From contig JAEMWC010000555.1 of NCBI GenBank assembly GCA_016490735.1, positions 420,001-484,000 on the forward strand: DNA of 64,000 nt, given 5' to 3'. The stretch comes from Pachyseris speciosa. Lineage: Eukaryota > Cnidaria > Anthozoa > Scleractinia > Pachyseridae. Below the pieces are notes generated by a model. That model had not been told where the DNA came from, did not search any database, and saw only the letters and a program-made list of their open reading frames with translations. Shown here piece after piece: positions 51,586 to 63,640 of the stretch; position 1 is the first letter of the stretch; each line of letters begins with the position of its first letter. Both the position numbers and the translations under genes were made by a program.

Positions 51586-54500
51586 TTTTCGTTAAATTTG
51601 CGATATTCGGCCTAAATTCAATTTTGGTTACAGGCCTTGAACTTAAAGTTTGATGGGGAAGTGGCCGGGCAATTGTGTCTGTGTCCTTCTGTAACGCTTT
51701 TTCTAAAACGCGGCAGATGTTACGGAGTTCACGGAAAAGCTTGATTTGATCACTGTGATTCATCTTTTCTAATCTCATATGGCAGGCTGGATACTTTTTC
51801 TTTCTTGCTGTTATGTCCTTGAATTTCTTTCCCAGAAAGTACAAATATGTGGAAACAGTAACAACAAGAACACCTCTCACATGAAGATGCCAAACAACAG
51901 ACCCAAGTCAATTCCTCAAATTTTAAGGCAAAATATGACACATTTAGGACTGGCCACAATGATTGGCGAAGTTTGATTGGGAAAATTCATTTAAACTTTA
52001 AGGTTGAGTTTTGTTGCTGATGATAGCGGAAATTATGGCTGGGATGTTATTGCCTAACGGCAGCATGGAAGTCCGCCAATTTGCAATTCAGATATCTGTT
52101 AGAACTGCGTCAAGGCGCCCGGTCAAGCTGACAAAATATTGTACCGACTGCATTATTAAATAGACAAACTATGCCAAGTCCGAGAATATCCACTCACAAA
52201 AGAAGATAGGGATGCATTTATATATGTATGCATTTATACCGCTTCCTCGGTGATTCTCATTTACTTGGCGCTTTTCATCCCCAAAATTAACTTTCTGGGG
52301 ATATTCTGGCAGCCTCGTCTGGAAGTTATTTTTGAAGGTAAAAATGAGGTCAAGTGAGTGGATGAGGGGTAGTGGTTCAAGCAAATTTGGATTGATAACC
52401 CTCAACCGTCCGAACCTCGATTATTGATAAGGGAAAGTTTACATCTTTATATTTTAGAGGACAAGAACCACTTTCGTTGTGGGATACAAATTTGAAAACG
52501 CGTGCGCAAAAACGATATGTAATAATGTCTCCAGAATCAGCTTTCACTAGTGAATAAAGCTTCATGTGCGCACTTTAAACAATCGGTGAACGCTGCGATT
52601 TGGCCCCTTGAAATTTAGTTGCCTTTAGAAGAGCACATATTTTATTGTTTGTTGCCTTGGTATCATGTATTAATTTACTTTCAAAATTTACCAGCTTTAC
52701 TTGATGAATGGCTCATTGTTTCGACAACCAATAGATTTCGATGTAAATATTCTCTTATTCTCGAGACGCTTGTACTTTGTTTATCATAACCAATAAAGAA
52801 TATCGATGAAATAAAACTTTCATCAATGTAATACATATCTTTGAATCTGTTAATGACTTCTAAGATAAATCTCTCCATAAGATATTTGCAGTTTCAAAGA
52901 AAAGTACTGCAAATGTCGACTCAAGGCTTTTCGTTAAATTTACGATATTCGGCCTAAATTCACTTTTGGCCAGAAGGTACAAATATGTGGAAACATTAAC
53001 AACAAGAACACCTCTCACATGAATATGCCAAACAACATGCCCAAGTCAATTCTTTAAATTATAAAGCCAATTATGATACTTTTAGAACTGGCCACAACGA
53101 TTGGCGAAGTTTGATTGCAAAAATTTATTTAAGCTTTAAGGTTGAGTTTTGTTGCTGATGATAGCGGAAATTAAGACAGGGATGCTAATGCCTAACGGCA
53201 GCACGGAAATCCGCAAATTTGGAATTCAGATGTTTGTTAGAACTGCGTCAAGCTCCCGGTCAAGCTGAAAAAATATTGTACCGATTGCATTATTAACAAG
53301 ACAAAACTTGCCAAAATTGCTATGCCAAGTCCGAGAATATCCACTCACAAAGGAAGGTAGGGATGTCTGTATGTATAAATGTAAAACGCTTCCTCGGTGA
53401 TTCTCATTTACTTCGCGCTTTTTATCCCCAAAATTAACTTTCTGGGGTATTCTGGCAGCGTTGTCTGGAACTTATTTTTGAAGGTAAAAATGAGGTCAAT
53501 TGAGTGGATGAGGGGTAGTAGTTCAAGCAAATTTGCATTGATAACCCTCAGCCGTACGGACAGCGATTATTGATAAGGGAAAGTTTACATATTTATATTT
53601 TTGAGGACAAGAACCACTTTCGTTGTGGGATACAAATTTGAAAACGCGTGCGGAAAACGATCTCCAATAAAGTCTCCAGAAACAGCTTTCAATAGCTTCA
53701 TGTGGGCACTTGAAAGAATCCGTGAACCCTGTGTGTTTGTCCAGCTTGAAGTTTAGTGGCCTTTAGAAGAGGACATATTTTATTGTTTTTTGGCTTGGTA
53801 TCATGTATTAATTTATTTCAATATTTACCTGCTTTACTTGACGAGTGGCTCCTTGTTTCGACAACCAAAAGATTTCGATTTAAATATTCGCTTGTTCTCC
53901 AAACGCTTGTACTTCTAGCCTGCGAGCAAGCTCTCCCGGGGGTAGGGGGTGGGGGAGGAAAGGAAAGAAGGAGAGCTTGCACTCGTGTCTCATAAATTTC
54001 AGTTTTCTGCGTCCAAAAATTGGACGCAAAATGCTGATTGGCTGATTTGACCGGGTGATGACGTGAGCTATCATCGAGCGTGGACTGCGTGGTTTAAGTT
54101 TGTTTGGTTTTTGTCGGAAAAGGCGAGACATTTGTATTCGCGAAGCGGAAAATTCTCCAAATAAACTGTCCGTCAGATTTGAAACCAGAACAGCGTCTAG
54201 CAGTCGATAGCGTACTTCAAAGCAAAGATGTTCTCGCTGTTTTGCCCACATGATTTGGCAAAAGTATCAGTACGCGCCGCTGCGATCTAAAATAATTGGT
54301 CGCAGACAGTATTGGTTGTTTTCCCACTTCAAAGCGTTATCGACGACCAGGTCGCTGAAGCCCGAAGTATGCGGATGTCTGTTGCGATCTTTCTTTTGAC
54401 CGGGGCTTCTATCTGGCGTAGTTGCCGAGGTTGGCAAAGTTCGCTTAATCCTTGGTCCGGCATCCGAGACTTGAACTTCATTCTCCGGCTCAGCAAACTT

Positions 54501-57500
54501 TGGGTTTACCACGTTCAATGTGGCCGCAAAAAAGCTGAAACCTTTGTTGGTTTTTCGTATTTTGGTAGCTCACGGTAGGCAGAAACTGAGGAGTTATTTT
54601 TTTTCCGCCACGATTCCCGTCTTTTGCATTGCGTGTGCCAAAGTTGTTCTTTCGTGTCCTTTCCTGTTCGACGGAAGAAACAAATTTCCGGTTTGCGCTG
54701 ATTGCCCAAATTTTGACAGCTCAGGCAGCCGGAAGCCATAGGGAGGATAAGGGGCGGAATTCAAATCGCAGAGAGATCGTTGCAAGCTCTCTTTGCATTT
54801 TTCCCTCCTTCCAACCCCCACCCTCCGAGAGAGCTTGCTCGCAGGCTATTGTACTTCGTATAGCATAGCCAATAAAAAACCTCGATGAAATAAAAATTTG
54901 ATCAATGCAATACATCTCTTTTTATTTGTAAATGTCTTCTAAAAGAAATCTCTCCATGAGATTTAGCGGTTTAAAAGAAAAGTACTGCAAATGTAAAGTC
55001 AAGGCTTTCCGTTAAATTTGCGATATTCGACCTAAATTCAATTTTGTTTACAGGCCTTGAACTCACAGTTTGATGGGGAAGATGCCGGGCAAATATGTGT
55101 GTGTCCTTCTGTAACGTTTTTCTAATACGCGGCGGATTTTACGGATTACACGGAAAAGCTTGATTTGATCACTGTGCTGAAATGTATTTACAACAGCAGG
55201 TACAAATATGTGGAAACATTAAGAACAAGAACACCACTCACATGAAGATGCGAAACAACAGGCCCAAGTCAATTCTTCAAATTATAAGACCGAATATGAT
55301 ACATTTAGGACTGGCAATAATGATTAGCGAAGTTTAATAGGGAAAATTCATTGAAGCTTTAAGGTTGAGTTTTGTTGCCGATGATAGCGGAAATTAAGGC
55401 TGGGATGTTATTGTCTAACGGCAGTATAGATTTCCGCCAATTTGAAATTCAGATATTTCTTAGAACTGCTTTAAGCCACCCTGTCATGTTTAAAAAATAT
55501 TGTACCGATTGCATTATTATCAAGTCAAAACTCGCTAAAATTGCCATGCCATGTCCTGTAATCCACTCACAAAGGAAGGTAGGGATGTATGTATGTATCT
55601 ATGTATGTATAAATGTAAACCGCTCCCTCGGTGATTCTCATTTAATTGGCGCTTTTTATCACCAAAATTAACTTTCTGGGGGTATTCTGGCAGCGTCGTC
55701 TGCAAGTTATTTTTGAAGGATAAAAAGAGGTCAAGTGAGCGGATTAGGGGTAGTGGTTCAAGTAAATTTGGATTGATAACCTTCAACCGTCCGGACCTCG
55801 ATTATTGATAAGGAAAAGTTTACCTATTTAAATTTTGAAGACTAGAACCACTTTCGTTGTGGGATACAAATTTCAAAACGGGTCGAAAAACGATATGTAA
55901 TAATGATTCCAGAATCACGTTTTAATAGTTAATAAAGCTTCATGTGGGCACTTGAAACAATAGGTGACCCCTGTGCGATTTGTCACCTTGAAGTTTAGTT
56001 GCTTTTGGAAGAGCACATATTTTATTGTTTGTTGCCTTGGTATCATGTATTAATTTACTTTCAAAATTTACCAGCTTTACTTGATGAATGGCTCTTTATT
56101 TCGACAATCAATAGATTTCGATGTAAATATTCGCCTTTTCCCGAAAAGTTTGTACTTCGTTTAGCATAACCAATAAAAACCGCGATCAAATAAAAATTCA
56201 ATCAATGTCATACATCTCTTTTTGTCTGTAAATGTCTTCTAAAATAAATCTCTCCATGTGATATTTTCAGCTTCAAACATAAGGTACTGCAAATATCAAC
56301 TCAAGGCTTTTCGTTAAATTTGCGATATTCGGTGTAAATTGAATATTTGGTTACAGGCCTTGAACTTCCTGTCAGTTGATGGGCAAGTTGCTGGGCAAAT
56401 GTTTGTGTATCCTTCTGAAACGCTTTTTCAAAAACGCGGAGGATTTTACGGATTTCACGGAAAAGCTTGATTTGATCACTGTGATAAGATGGAAAATTAT
56501 TTCTTCTAACGGAAGCATAGAAGTCGCAAATAGGAAATTTCGATACCTGTTAGAACTGCGTCAAGCCACCCGATTATGCTGAAAAAATATTGTACCGATT
56601 CCATTGTTAACAAGTCAAAACTCGCCAAAATTGCCATCCCAGGTCCTTTAATTCACTAAAGTTTACTGGTATTTAGAAGAGAAAAAGTTTCTTGTTCGTT
56701 TCCTTGGTATCATGTATTAACTTACTTTCAACATTTACAAGCTTTACTTGACGAATGGCTCCTTGTTTCGACAATCAATAGATTTCGAAGCAAATATTCG
56801 CTTGTTCTAGAAATGGTTGTATTTCGTTTAGCATAACCAATAAAAAACATCGATGAAATCAAAATTTGATCAATGTAAAACATATCTTTTTATCTGTAAA
56901 TGTCTTCTAAAATAAATCTCTCCATGAGATTTAGCAGTTTCAAAGAAAAGTACTGCAAATGTCAACTCAAGGCTTTTTGTTAAATTTGCGATATTCGGCC
57001 TAACCTGAAGTTTTGTTACAGGCCTTGAACTTCCTGTCAGTTGATGGGCAAGTTGCCGGGCAAATGTTTGTGTGTCCTTCTGTAACGTTTTTTTCTAAAA
57101 CGCGGCGGATTTTACGGATTCCATGGAAATTCTTGATTTGATCACTGTGATAAGATGGAAATTTATTTCTTCTTTCCTTCTCCTGTTATGTTATTGACTT
57201 TCCTGGTGTATGTGTTCCTTCCCCGAAGGAACAAATATATCTGAACATTAAGAACAAGAACACCTCTCACATGAACATGGGAAACAAATGGACACGAAAA
57301 GAATGGCTCCTTGTTTCGACAATCAATAGATTTCGAAGCAAATATTCGCTTGTTCTAGAAACGGTTGTACTTCGTTTACCATAACCAATAAAAAAACATC
57401 GATGAAATCAAAATTTGATCAATGTAAAACATATCTTCTTATCTGGAAATGTCTTCTAAAATAAATCTCTCCATGAGATTTAGCAGTTTCAAAGAAAAGT

Positions 57501-59640
57501 GCTGCAAATGTCAACTCAAGGCTTTTCGTTAAATTTGCGATATTCGGCCTAAATTGAATTTTTGTTACAGGCCTTGAACTTCCTGTCAGTTGATGGGGAA
57601 GATGCCAGGCAAATGTTTGTGTGTCCTTCTGTAACGTTTTTTCTAAAACGCGGCAGACTTTCCGGATTTCATGGAAAAGCTTGATTTGATCACTGTGATA
57701 AATCTTTTCTAAACTCAGATGGCAAGATGGAAAACTATTTCTTCTTTCCCTCTCCAGTTACGGTGTTGAATTTCCTGGTGTGTGTGTTCCTTCGAAGAAG
57801 TTACAAATATATGGGAACATTAAAAACAAGAACACTTCTCACATGAACATGCGTAACTACAGACCCAAGTCAATTCTTCAAATTATAACGCGAAATATGA
57901 TACATGTAGGACTGGCCAAAATGATTAGGGAACTTTGATTGGGAAAATTCATTTAAGCTTTAAGGTTGAGTTTTGTTGTTGATGATAGCGGAAATTATGG
58001 CTGGGATGTTATTGCCTAAGGGAAGCATGGAAGTCCGCCAATTGGCAATTTAGATATTTGTTAGAATTGCGTAAGGCCACCCGATCATGCTGAAAAAAAA
58101 TATATTGTACCGGTTCCATTATGAATAGTCAAAACTCGCCAAAATTGCCATGCCAGGTCCTGCAATCCACTCACAAAAGAAAGGTAGGGATGTATGTATG
58201 TATAAATGTAAACCGCTTCCTCGGTGATTCTCATTTACTTGGTGCTTTTTATCACCAAAATTAACTTTCTTGGGGTATTCTGGCAGCGTCTTCTGGACGT
58301 TATTTTTGAAGGTAAAAATGAGGTCAAGTGAGTGGATGAGGGGTAGTGGTTCAAGCAAATTTGGATTGATAACCCTCAACCGTCCGGACCTCGATTTTTG
58401 ATAAGGGTAAGTTTACATATTTATATTTTTGAAGACTAGAACCACTTTCGTTGTGGGATACAAATTCCAAAACGCTTGCGCTAAACCACATCTAATAATG
58501 ATTCCAGAATCAGCTTTTAATAGTTAATAAGGCTTCATGTGGGCACTTCAAAGAATCGATGAACGCTGTGCGATTTGTCCCCCTTGAAGTTTAGTTTCTT
58601 AAGAAGGGCACACATTTTATTGCTTGTTACCTTGGTATCATGTATTAATTTACTTTCAAAATTTATCAGCTTTACTTGCTGAATGGCTCCTTGTTTCGAT
58701 AACCCACAGATTTCGATGCAAATATTCGCTTGTTCCCGAAACGTTTGTCCTTCGTTTAGCATAACCAATAAAAAACCGCGATCAAAGGAAAATTTCATGA
58801 ATGTAATACATTTCTTTTTATCTGTAAATGTCTTCTAAAATAAATCTCTCCATGTCATATTTGCAGTTTCCAAGAAAAGTACTGCAAATGTGAACTCCAG
58901 CCTTTTCGTTAAATTTGCGATATTCGGCCTGAATTCAATTTTGGCAAGAAGGTACAAATATTTGGAAACATTAAGAACAAGAAAACCTCTCACATGAAGA
59001 GGCGGTAGAAGGAGCCCAATTCAATTCTTCAAATTATTATACCAAATATAATACATTTAGGACTGGCCACAATAATTGGCGAAGTTTGATTGGGAAAATT
59101 CATTTAAGCGTAAAGGTTGAGTTTTGTTGCTGATGATAGCGGAAATTTTGGATGGGATGTTATTGCCTAACGGCAACATGGAAGTCCGCCAATTTGCAAT
59201 TCAGATATTTGTTACAACTGCGTCAAGCCACCCGATCATGCTGACAAAATATTGTGCCAATTGCATTATCAAAAAGTCAAAACTCGCCACAGTTGCCATG
59301 CCAGGTCCTGCAATCCACTCATAAAGGAAGGTAGGGATTTATGTAAGTATAAATGTAAACCGCTCCCTCGTTGATTCTCATTTACTTAGCGCTTTTTTAT
59401 CACCAAAATTAACTTTCTGGGGATATTCTGGCAGTGCCGTCTTGAAGGTATTTTTTAAGGTAAAAATGAGGTCAAGTGAGTGGATGAGGGGTAGTGGTTC
59501 AAGCAAATTTGGATTGATAACCCTCAACCGTCCGGACCTCGATTTTTTTTAAGGGTAAGTTTACATATTTATATTTTTGAGGACTAGAACCTCTTTCGTT
59601 GTGGGATACAAATTTCAAAACGCGTGCGCTAAATCACATG
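51586..59640. repeat. Tandem array of ~1.1-1.4-kb units
   Basis: The landmark TTCGTTAAATTTGCGATATT recurs near 51,588, 52,928, 55,010, 56,310, 56,980, 57,530 and 58,907. A second landmark, GGGGTAGTGGTTCAAGCAAA, recurs near 52,360, 53,505, 55,745, 58,340 and 59,485. Full units are about 1.14-1.38 kb; those starting at 56,310 and 56,980 are shortened to 0.67 and 0.55 kb. Copies look about 85-95 percent alike by eye. Several short frames are preserved between units (minus RVINPNLLEPLPLIHSLDL and plus MIAEI..GMLL..), and one minus frame at 51,880-51,600 (YFLGKKFKDITARKKKYPAC, then FRELRNICRVLEKAL) looks protein-like. A decayed gene repeated in tandem is possible, but I see no intact gene. Confidence 0.85.
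53916..54848. mobile_element. 933-bp DNA transposon with 9-bp TSD
   Basis: The terminal inverted repeats TAGCCTGCGAGCAAGCTCTC and GAGAGCTTGCTCGCAGGCTA are perfect over 20 bp. They are flanked by TTGTACTTC on both sides (53,907-53,915 and 54,849-54,857), the same 9-mer once present in the host unit. A 9-bp duplication is typical of Mutator-like elements. The interior shows no transposase. A minus frame of 123 codons (53,880-54,251) spans the end and is not convincing. It is a non-autonomous element inserted after the array formed. Confidence 0.82.
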
Positions 59641-59813
59641 TAATAATAATAAAAATTGACTTAGTATAGCGCCTTATAACATAAAAATGATCAAAAGCGC
59701 TTTACATGAATTAAAAAACATATTTATATAAAAATACAATAACTATAACGAATTCTAAGAAAGATCCATAAAACCTAACACTAAAAATACACAATTGACC
59801 ACCCACCCCCAAA

Positions 59814-59862
<49 letters not shown>
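59641..59862. repeat. Interspersed repeat piece and (TA)n microsatellite
   Basis: The words TATAGCGCCTTATAACATAA and AAGCGCTTTACATGAATTAA resemble the end of a common small retroelement. About 23 TA units follow at 59,817-59,862, immediately beside the PLE terminus. Confidence 0.6.
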
Positions 59863-59865
<3 letters not shown>

Positions 59866-60810
59866 CCAAAAAGTGGATTGAAATCCTCATCTACTATAAA
59901 GTGCTCAATAGCAGAGCTAGAGCTGCAAATAATTATAATCCAAGAGTTAGGTTATTTAAACATTTACTGCAACTCTGAGTTTCATGCTTCTTGCGAAGCA
60001 ATCATCAGGCAACTGCCAGAAATAACGGTTACAATCACAGAAATTTGAAAGACAGAACAATGCATACATTGCATTACATACTAGGCGTGTCGCGTCACAC
60101 GGGTCGTTATCGCTAATTACATAATGACATTTCTTAACAGAAATTTCCTAACATGTCTACAACACGATGTCAGCTCATTTCTTTTGTTTAGACTTGCCAT
60201 TTCTGGTTTACAAATAATGAAATATTTCTCCCACAAACACAAATTGCATCTCTTAGTAACATTGGAATAAGAACTAGCTTGTTTTATCTTGCGCCATTTG
60301 ATGACATACTTAGTGTTCTTATCTTTGAGACTCCATATATATTTACTAAGCTCGGTAGCATGTTTGTAACGCTCGTTACGGAATGAACATACATGGTTTC
60401 TATACCGCAATTTGAACGCAGTATCACAAAGTCCGATGTACGTTTTCTTTGTGGATTCTGTGGTGACCTCAGCCTGGTAAATGACGTTTTCCACATTGCA
60501 GTTTCCATCCATGGGACACGTGTCAGGTTTCCGACAATTGCAGCTGCTCTCAGTTTGATTATTAGTGCGTGTGGATTTGTTAATTTCGGCTTTGTTATGG
60601 TTAGATATGATTGTTTTGATGTTGCCCATGCAGCTGTAACTTAATTTGAGGGTGTTACGGTTAAAAATTTTGTGAAGTGGGTTAGATTTGGGGAAATGCT
60701 TATCAATTAGTGAAAGGAAGCATTTTCCGACGTTTGTTTCTACGTTCTTGCTATAGGGCGGGTTGAACCATGTGATGTTCCGCTGAGTATAGAAACCATG
60801 TATGTTCATT
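59863..60810 (-). pseudogene. PLE fragment, inverted terminal copy (GIY-YIG domain and 3' end)
   Basis: A clean minus-strand frame of 230 codons (60,809-60,117) covers the PLE C-terminus: [20 protein letters not shown], the Cys-rich linker [21 protein letters not shown] residues [40 protein letters not shown] and a C-terminal [12 protein letters not shown] 250-bp 3' region with a hammerhead-like motif runs to 59,863. It is nearly identical to the plus-strand element and meets it head to head at 60,785-60,810. Confidence 0.85.
59963..60022 (-). ncRNA. Hammerhead-like motif in PLE 3' end (minus copy)
   Basis: Reverse complement of the motif at 61,175-61,227 with the same sequence: CTGATGA, stem TGCTTC/GAAGCA with GCAA loop, GAAAC, loop TCAGA, GTT. 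Confidence 0.55.
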
Positions 60811-61331
60811 CCGTAACGAGCGTTACAAACATGCTACCGAGCTTAGTAAATATATATGGAGTCTCAAAGATAAGAACACTAAGTATGTCATCAAATGGCG
60901 CAAGATAAAACAAGCTAGTTCTTATTCCAATGTTACTAAGAGATGCAATTTGTGTTTGTGGGAGAAATATTTCATTATTTGTAAACCAGAAATAGCAAGT
61001 CTAAACAAAAGAAATGAGCTGACATCGTGTTGTAGACATGTTAGGAAATTTCTGTTAAGAAATGTCATTATGTAATTAGCGATAACGACCCGTGTGACGC
61101 GACACGCCTAGTATGTAATGCAATGTATGCATTGTTCTGTATTTCAAATTTCTGTGATTGTAACCGTTATTTCTGGCAGTTGCCTGATGATTGCTTCGCA
61201 AGAAGCATGAAACTCAGAGTTGCAGTAAATGTTTAAATAACCTAACTCTTGGATTATAATTATTTGCAGCTCTAGCTCTGCTATTGAGCACTTTATAGTA
61301 GATGAGGATTTCAATCCACTTTTTGGTTATA
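60785..61331 (+). repeat. PLE pseudo-LTR (truncated upstream copy)
   Basis: A plus-strand 3' end of the element lies directly upstream of the full ORF: the end of the GIY-YIG domain ([20 protein letters not shown] .. [16 protein letters not shown]), a stop, then a 250-bp untranslated part. PLEs typically carry such a partial tandem copy, the pseudo-LTR, ahead of the main unit. It supplies the promoter and the ribozyme. Confidence 0.75.
61175..61227 (+). ncRNA. Hammerhead ribozyme-like motif in PLE pseudo-LTR
   Basis: CTGATGA at 61,184-61,190, helix II TGCTTC-GCAA-GAAGCA (61,192-61,207), GAAAC at 61,209-61,213, a short helix III AC/GT with loop TCAGA, and T at 61,221 as the cleavage base. Helix I pairs GTTGC with GCAGT, using wobble pairs. 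A U-U mismatch at the base of helix II is unusual. Minimal type I hammerheads with very short helix III are known from PLEs. Confidence 0.6.
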
Positions 61332-61379
61332 TTCAGCTCCTATTTGTTGAGCACTCTGACTGACTTATCTCCTATCACT

Positions 61380-63446
61380 ATGGAGAAGGTTAATTTGAAC
61401 TATTCCACCAAGAACATCCCACTGTCAGCAAAGAACGAATACTTGAAGAGATTCATCGAGAAGACGGAACATTTCATACGTCGAATGCGATGGAAAGCTC
61501 ACCATTTCCCAAACAAGACAGAATCAACAGCAAACGAGTCATACGGTTTCAAATCAAGAAACTCTCCGCCGCAAATCAACGAATTGTTACCTTTTGAAGA
61601 TGCCATGACCAAACTTATCCAGAACATCAAATTCAAGGACACTAAATGCAGTTTCCAAAGTAAATTAAACAGCGACATCAAGAACAAGATCAAGAAGCCA
61701 GATACTCTTCTTATTCCAGCAGACAAGACCACTAATTTTTACATCATGAATCCTTCCTCGTACGACAAATTGATTAAGGAGAACGTCACCAAAACCTACA
61801 AGAAGTCAAGCGACCAACTTGTAGAAAAATTAGACGCGCAGTCTGCTAGAATAGCTGAACGACTCAAGTTAGATAACCGCATTGAGAAATTGGCTAAGAA
61901 AGAAGCATTTATCACGTTGAAAGATCATAAACCAAATTTTCACGACCATCCATCATGCCGCTTAATAAACCCATCGAAGTCTGAAATTGGTGTAATTAGC
62001 AAACACATCCTCGATGAAATCAACACCTCCATCATCAGCAGCACTAAAATAAACCAGTGGAAAAACACCTCCAGCGTCCTTACATGGTTTAACAGTCTAG
62101 AAAACAAGAATTTTCTCTCATTCATATGCTTTGACGTTTGTGAGTTCTACCCCTCAATAACTGAGAAGTTGCTTTCGAAAGCACTGGATTTTGCCTCCAA
62201 GTACCGTCCAATCAATAGTCATGAGCGTGAAATTATCTTGCACGCAAAACGATCCCTGCTGTTCAACGATAATTGCCCATGGGAGAAGAAATCTGCCAAC
62301 AATCTATTTGATGTCACTATGGGATCCTTCGATGGAGCGGAGACATGTGAATTGGTTGGATGCTTCCTTTTGTCGCTTCTTACCAAGAAGTACGGCCAAA
62401 ACATCGGGTTATACCGGGACGACGGGTTGGCAGCCTTTAGTGGGAAACCACAGGAAATAGAGAAGATCAAAAAAGATATTTGCAAAGTCTTTCGTGACAA
62501 CGACTTGAAGATCACAGTCGAAGCCAACACCACGAAGGTCAATTTCCTAGATGTCACGCTTGACCTTAAAAGTGGGAAGTACTATCCTTACACAAAGGAA
62601 GGCAATGTCCCACTGTATGTGCATACAAAATCCAACCATCCACCATCCATCCTGAAAAACATCCCTGAGTCAATTAACAAGAGGCTTTCCGAGATATCTT
62701 CCGACAAAGAATGCTTCGATAACGCTAAGCCCATCTATCAAGAAGCACTCAACAAAAGCGGATATCACTACAACCTGTCATTCAATGCCACACCAAACCA
62801 GACACCACGTCCACGGAGAAACAGACAGCGGAACATCACATGGTTCAACCCGCCCTATAGCAAGAACGTAGAAACAAACGTCGGAAAATGCTTCCTTTCA
62901 CTAATTGATAAGCATTTCCCCAAATCTAATCCACTTCACAAAATTTTTAACCGTAACACCCTCAAATTAAGTTACAGCTGCATGGCCAACATCAAAACAA
63001 TCATATCTAACCATAACAAAGCCGAAATTAACAAATCCACACGCACTAATAATCAAACTGAGAGCAGCTGCAATTGTCGGAAACCTGACACGTGTCCCAT
63101 GGATGGAAACTGCAATGTGGAAAACGTCATTTACCAGGCTGAGGTCACCACAGAATCCACAAAGGAAACGTACATCGGACTTCGTGATACTGCGTTCAAA
63201 TTGCCATGTATGTTCATTCCGTAACGAGCGTTACAAACATGCTACCGAGCTTAGTAAATATATATGGAGTCTCAAAGATAAGAACACTAAGTATGTCATC
63301 AAATGGCGCAAGATAAAACAAGCTAGTTCTTATTCCAATGTTACTAAGAGATGCAATTTGTGTTTGTGGGAGAAATATTTCATTATTTGTAAACCAGAAA
63401 TGGCAAGTCTAAACAAAAGAAATGAGCTGACATCGTGTTGTAGATA
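61380..63446 (+). pseudogene. Penelope-like element ORF, long and nearly intact
   Basis: From ATG 61,380 ([16 protein letters not shown]) the frame stays open for about 608 codons. RT motifs: [18 protein letters not shown] (A), [14 protein letters not shown] (B), [11 protein letters not shown] (C) and [10 protein letters not shown] (D/E region). The thumb and [15 protein letters not shown] linker follow, then the Cys-rich [15 protein letters not shown] and GIY-YIG endonuclease ([19 protein letters not shown]). Near 63,203 an 11-bp deletion, compared with the head-to-head copy, shifts the frame inside the nuclease; it resumes in the next frame ([20 protein letters not shown]) to about 63,440, where the element is cut off. 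The element copies itself by target-primed reverse transcription. Recent, but disabled by the deletion and truncation. Confidence 0.88.
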
Positions 63447-63449
63447 TGC

Positions 63450-63640
63450 TTGTCAAATAAGCTCTAAATGTCCAAATGTCAATATATATGTCCAAAATTT
63501 CGATATATATGTCGAAGTGTCCATATATATGTCCAAATGTCAATATATATGTCCAAAATTTCGATATATATGTCGAAATTTCAATACATGTGTCTAACTG
63601 CAATATATTTGTCCGCGGTTTATAAAATATATGTCCAAGT
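63450..63640. repeat. ATATATGTCC minisatellite
   Basis: Words such as TCCAAATGTCAATATATATG, then TCCAAAATTTCGATATATATG alternate with a period of about 25 and a higher-order period near 68-70 bp, in at least six copies. ORFs over it ([20 protein letters not shown]) are artefacts of the repeat. Confidence 0.85.

Noticed and set aside
52169..52405. Similar short ORFs in several array units as conserved small genes
   Set aside because: Units are alike at the DNA level throughout, so frames persist without need for selection; kept only as an open question in the findings.
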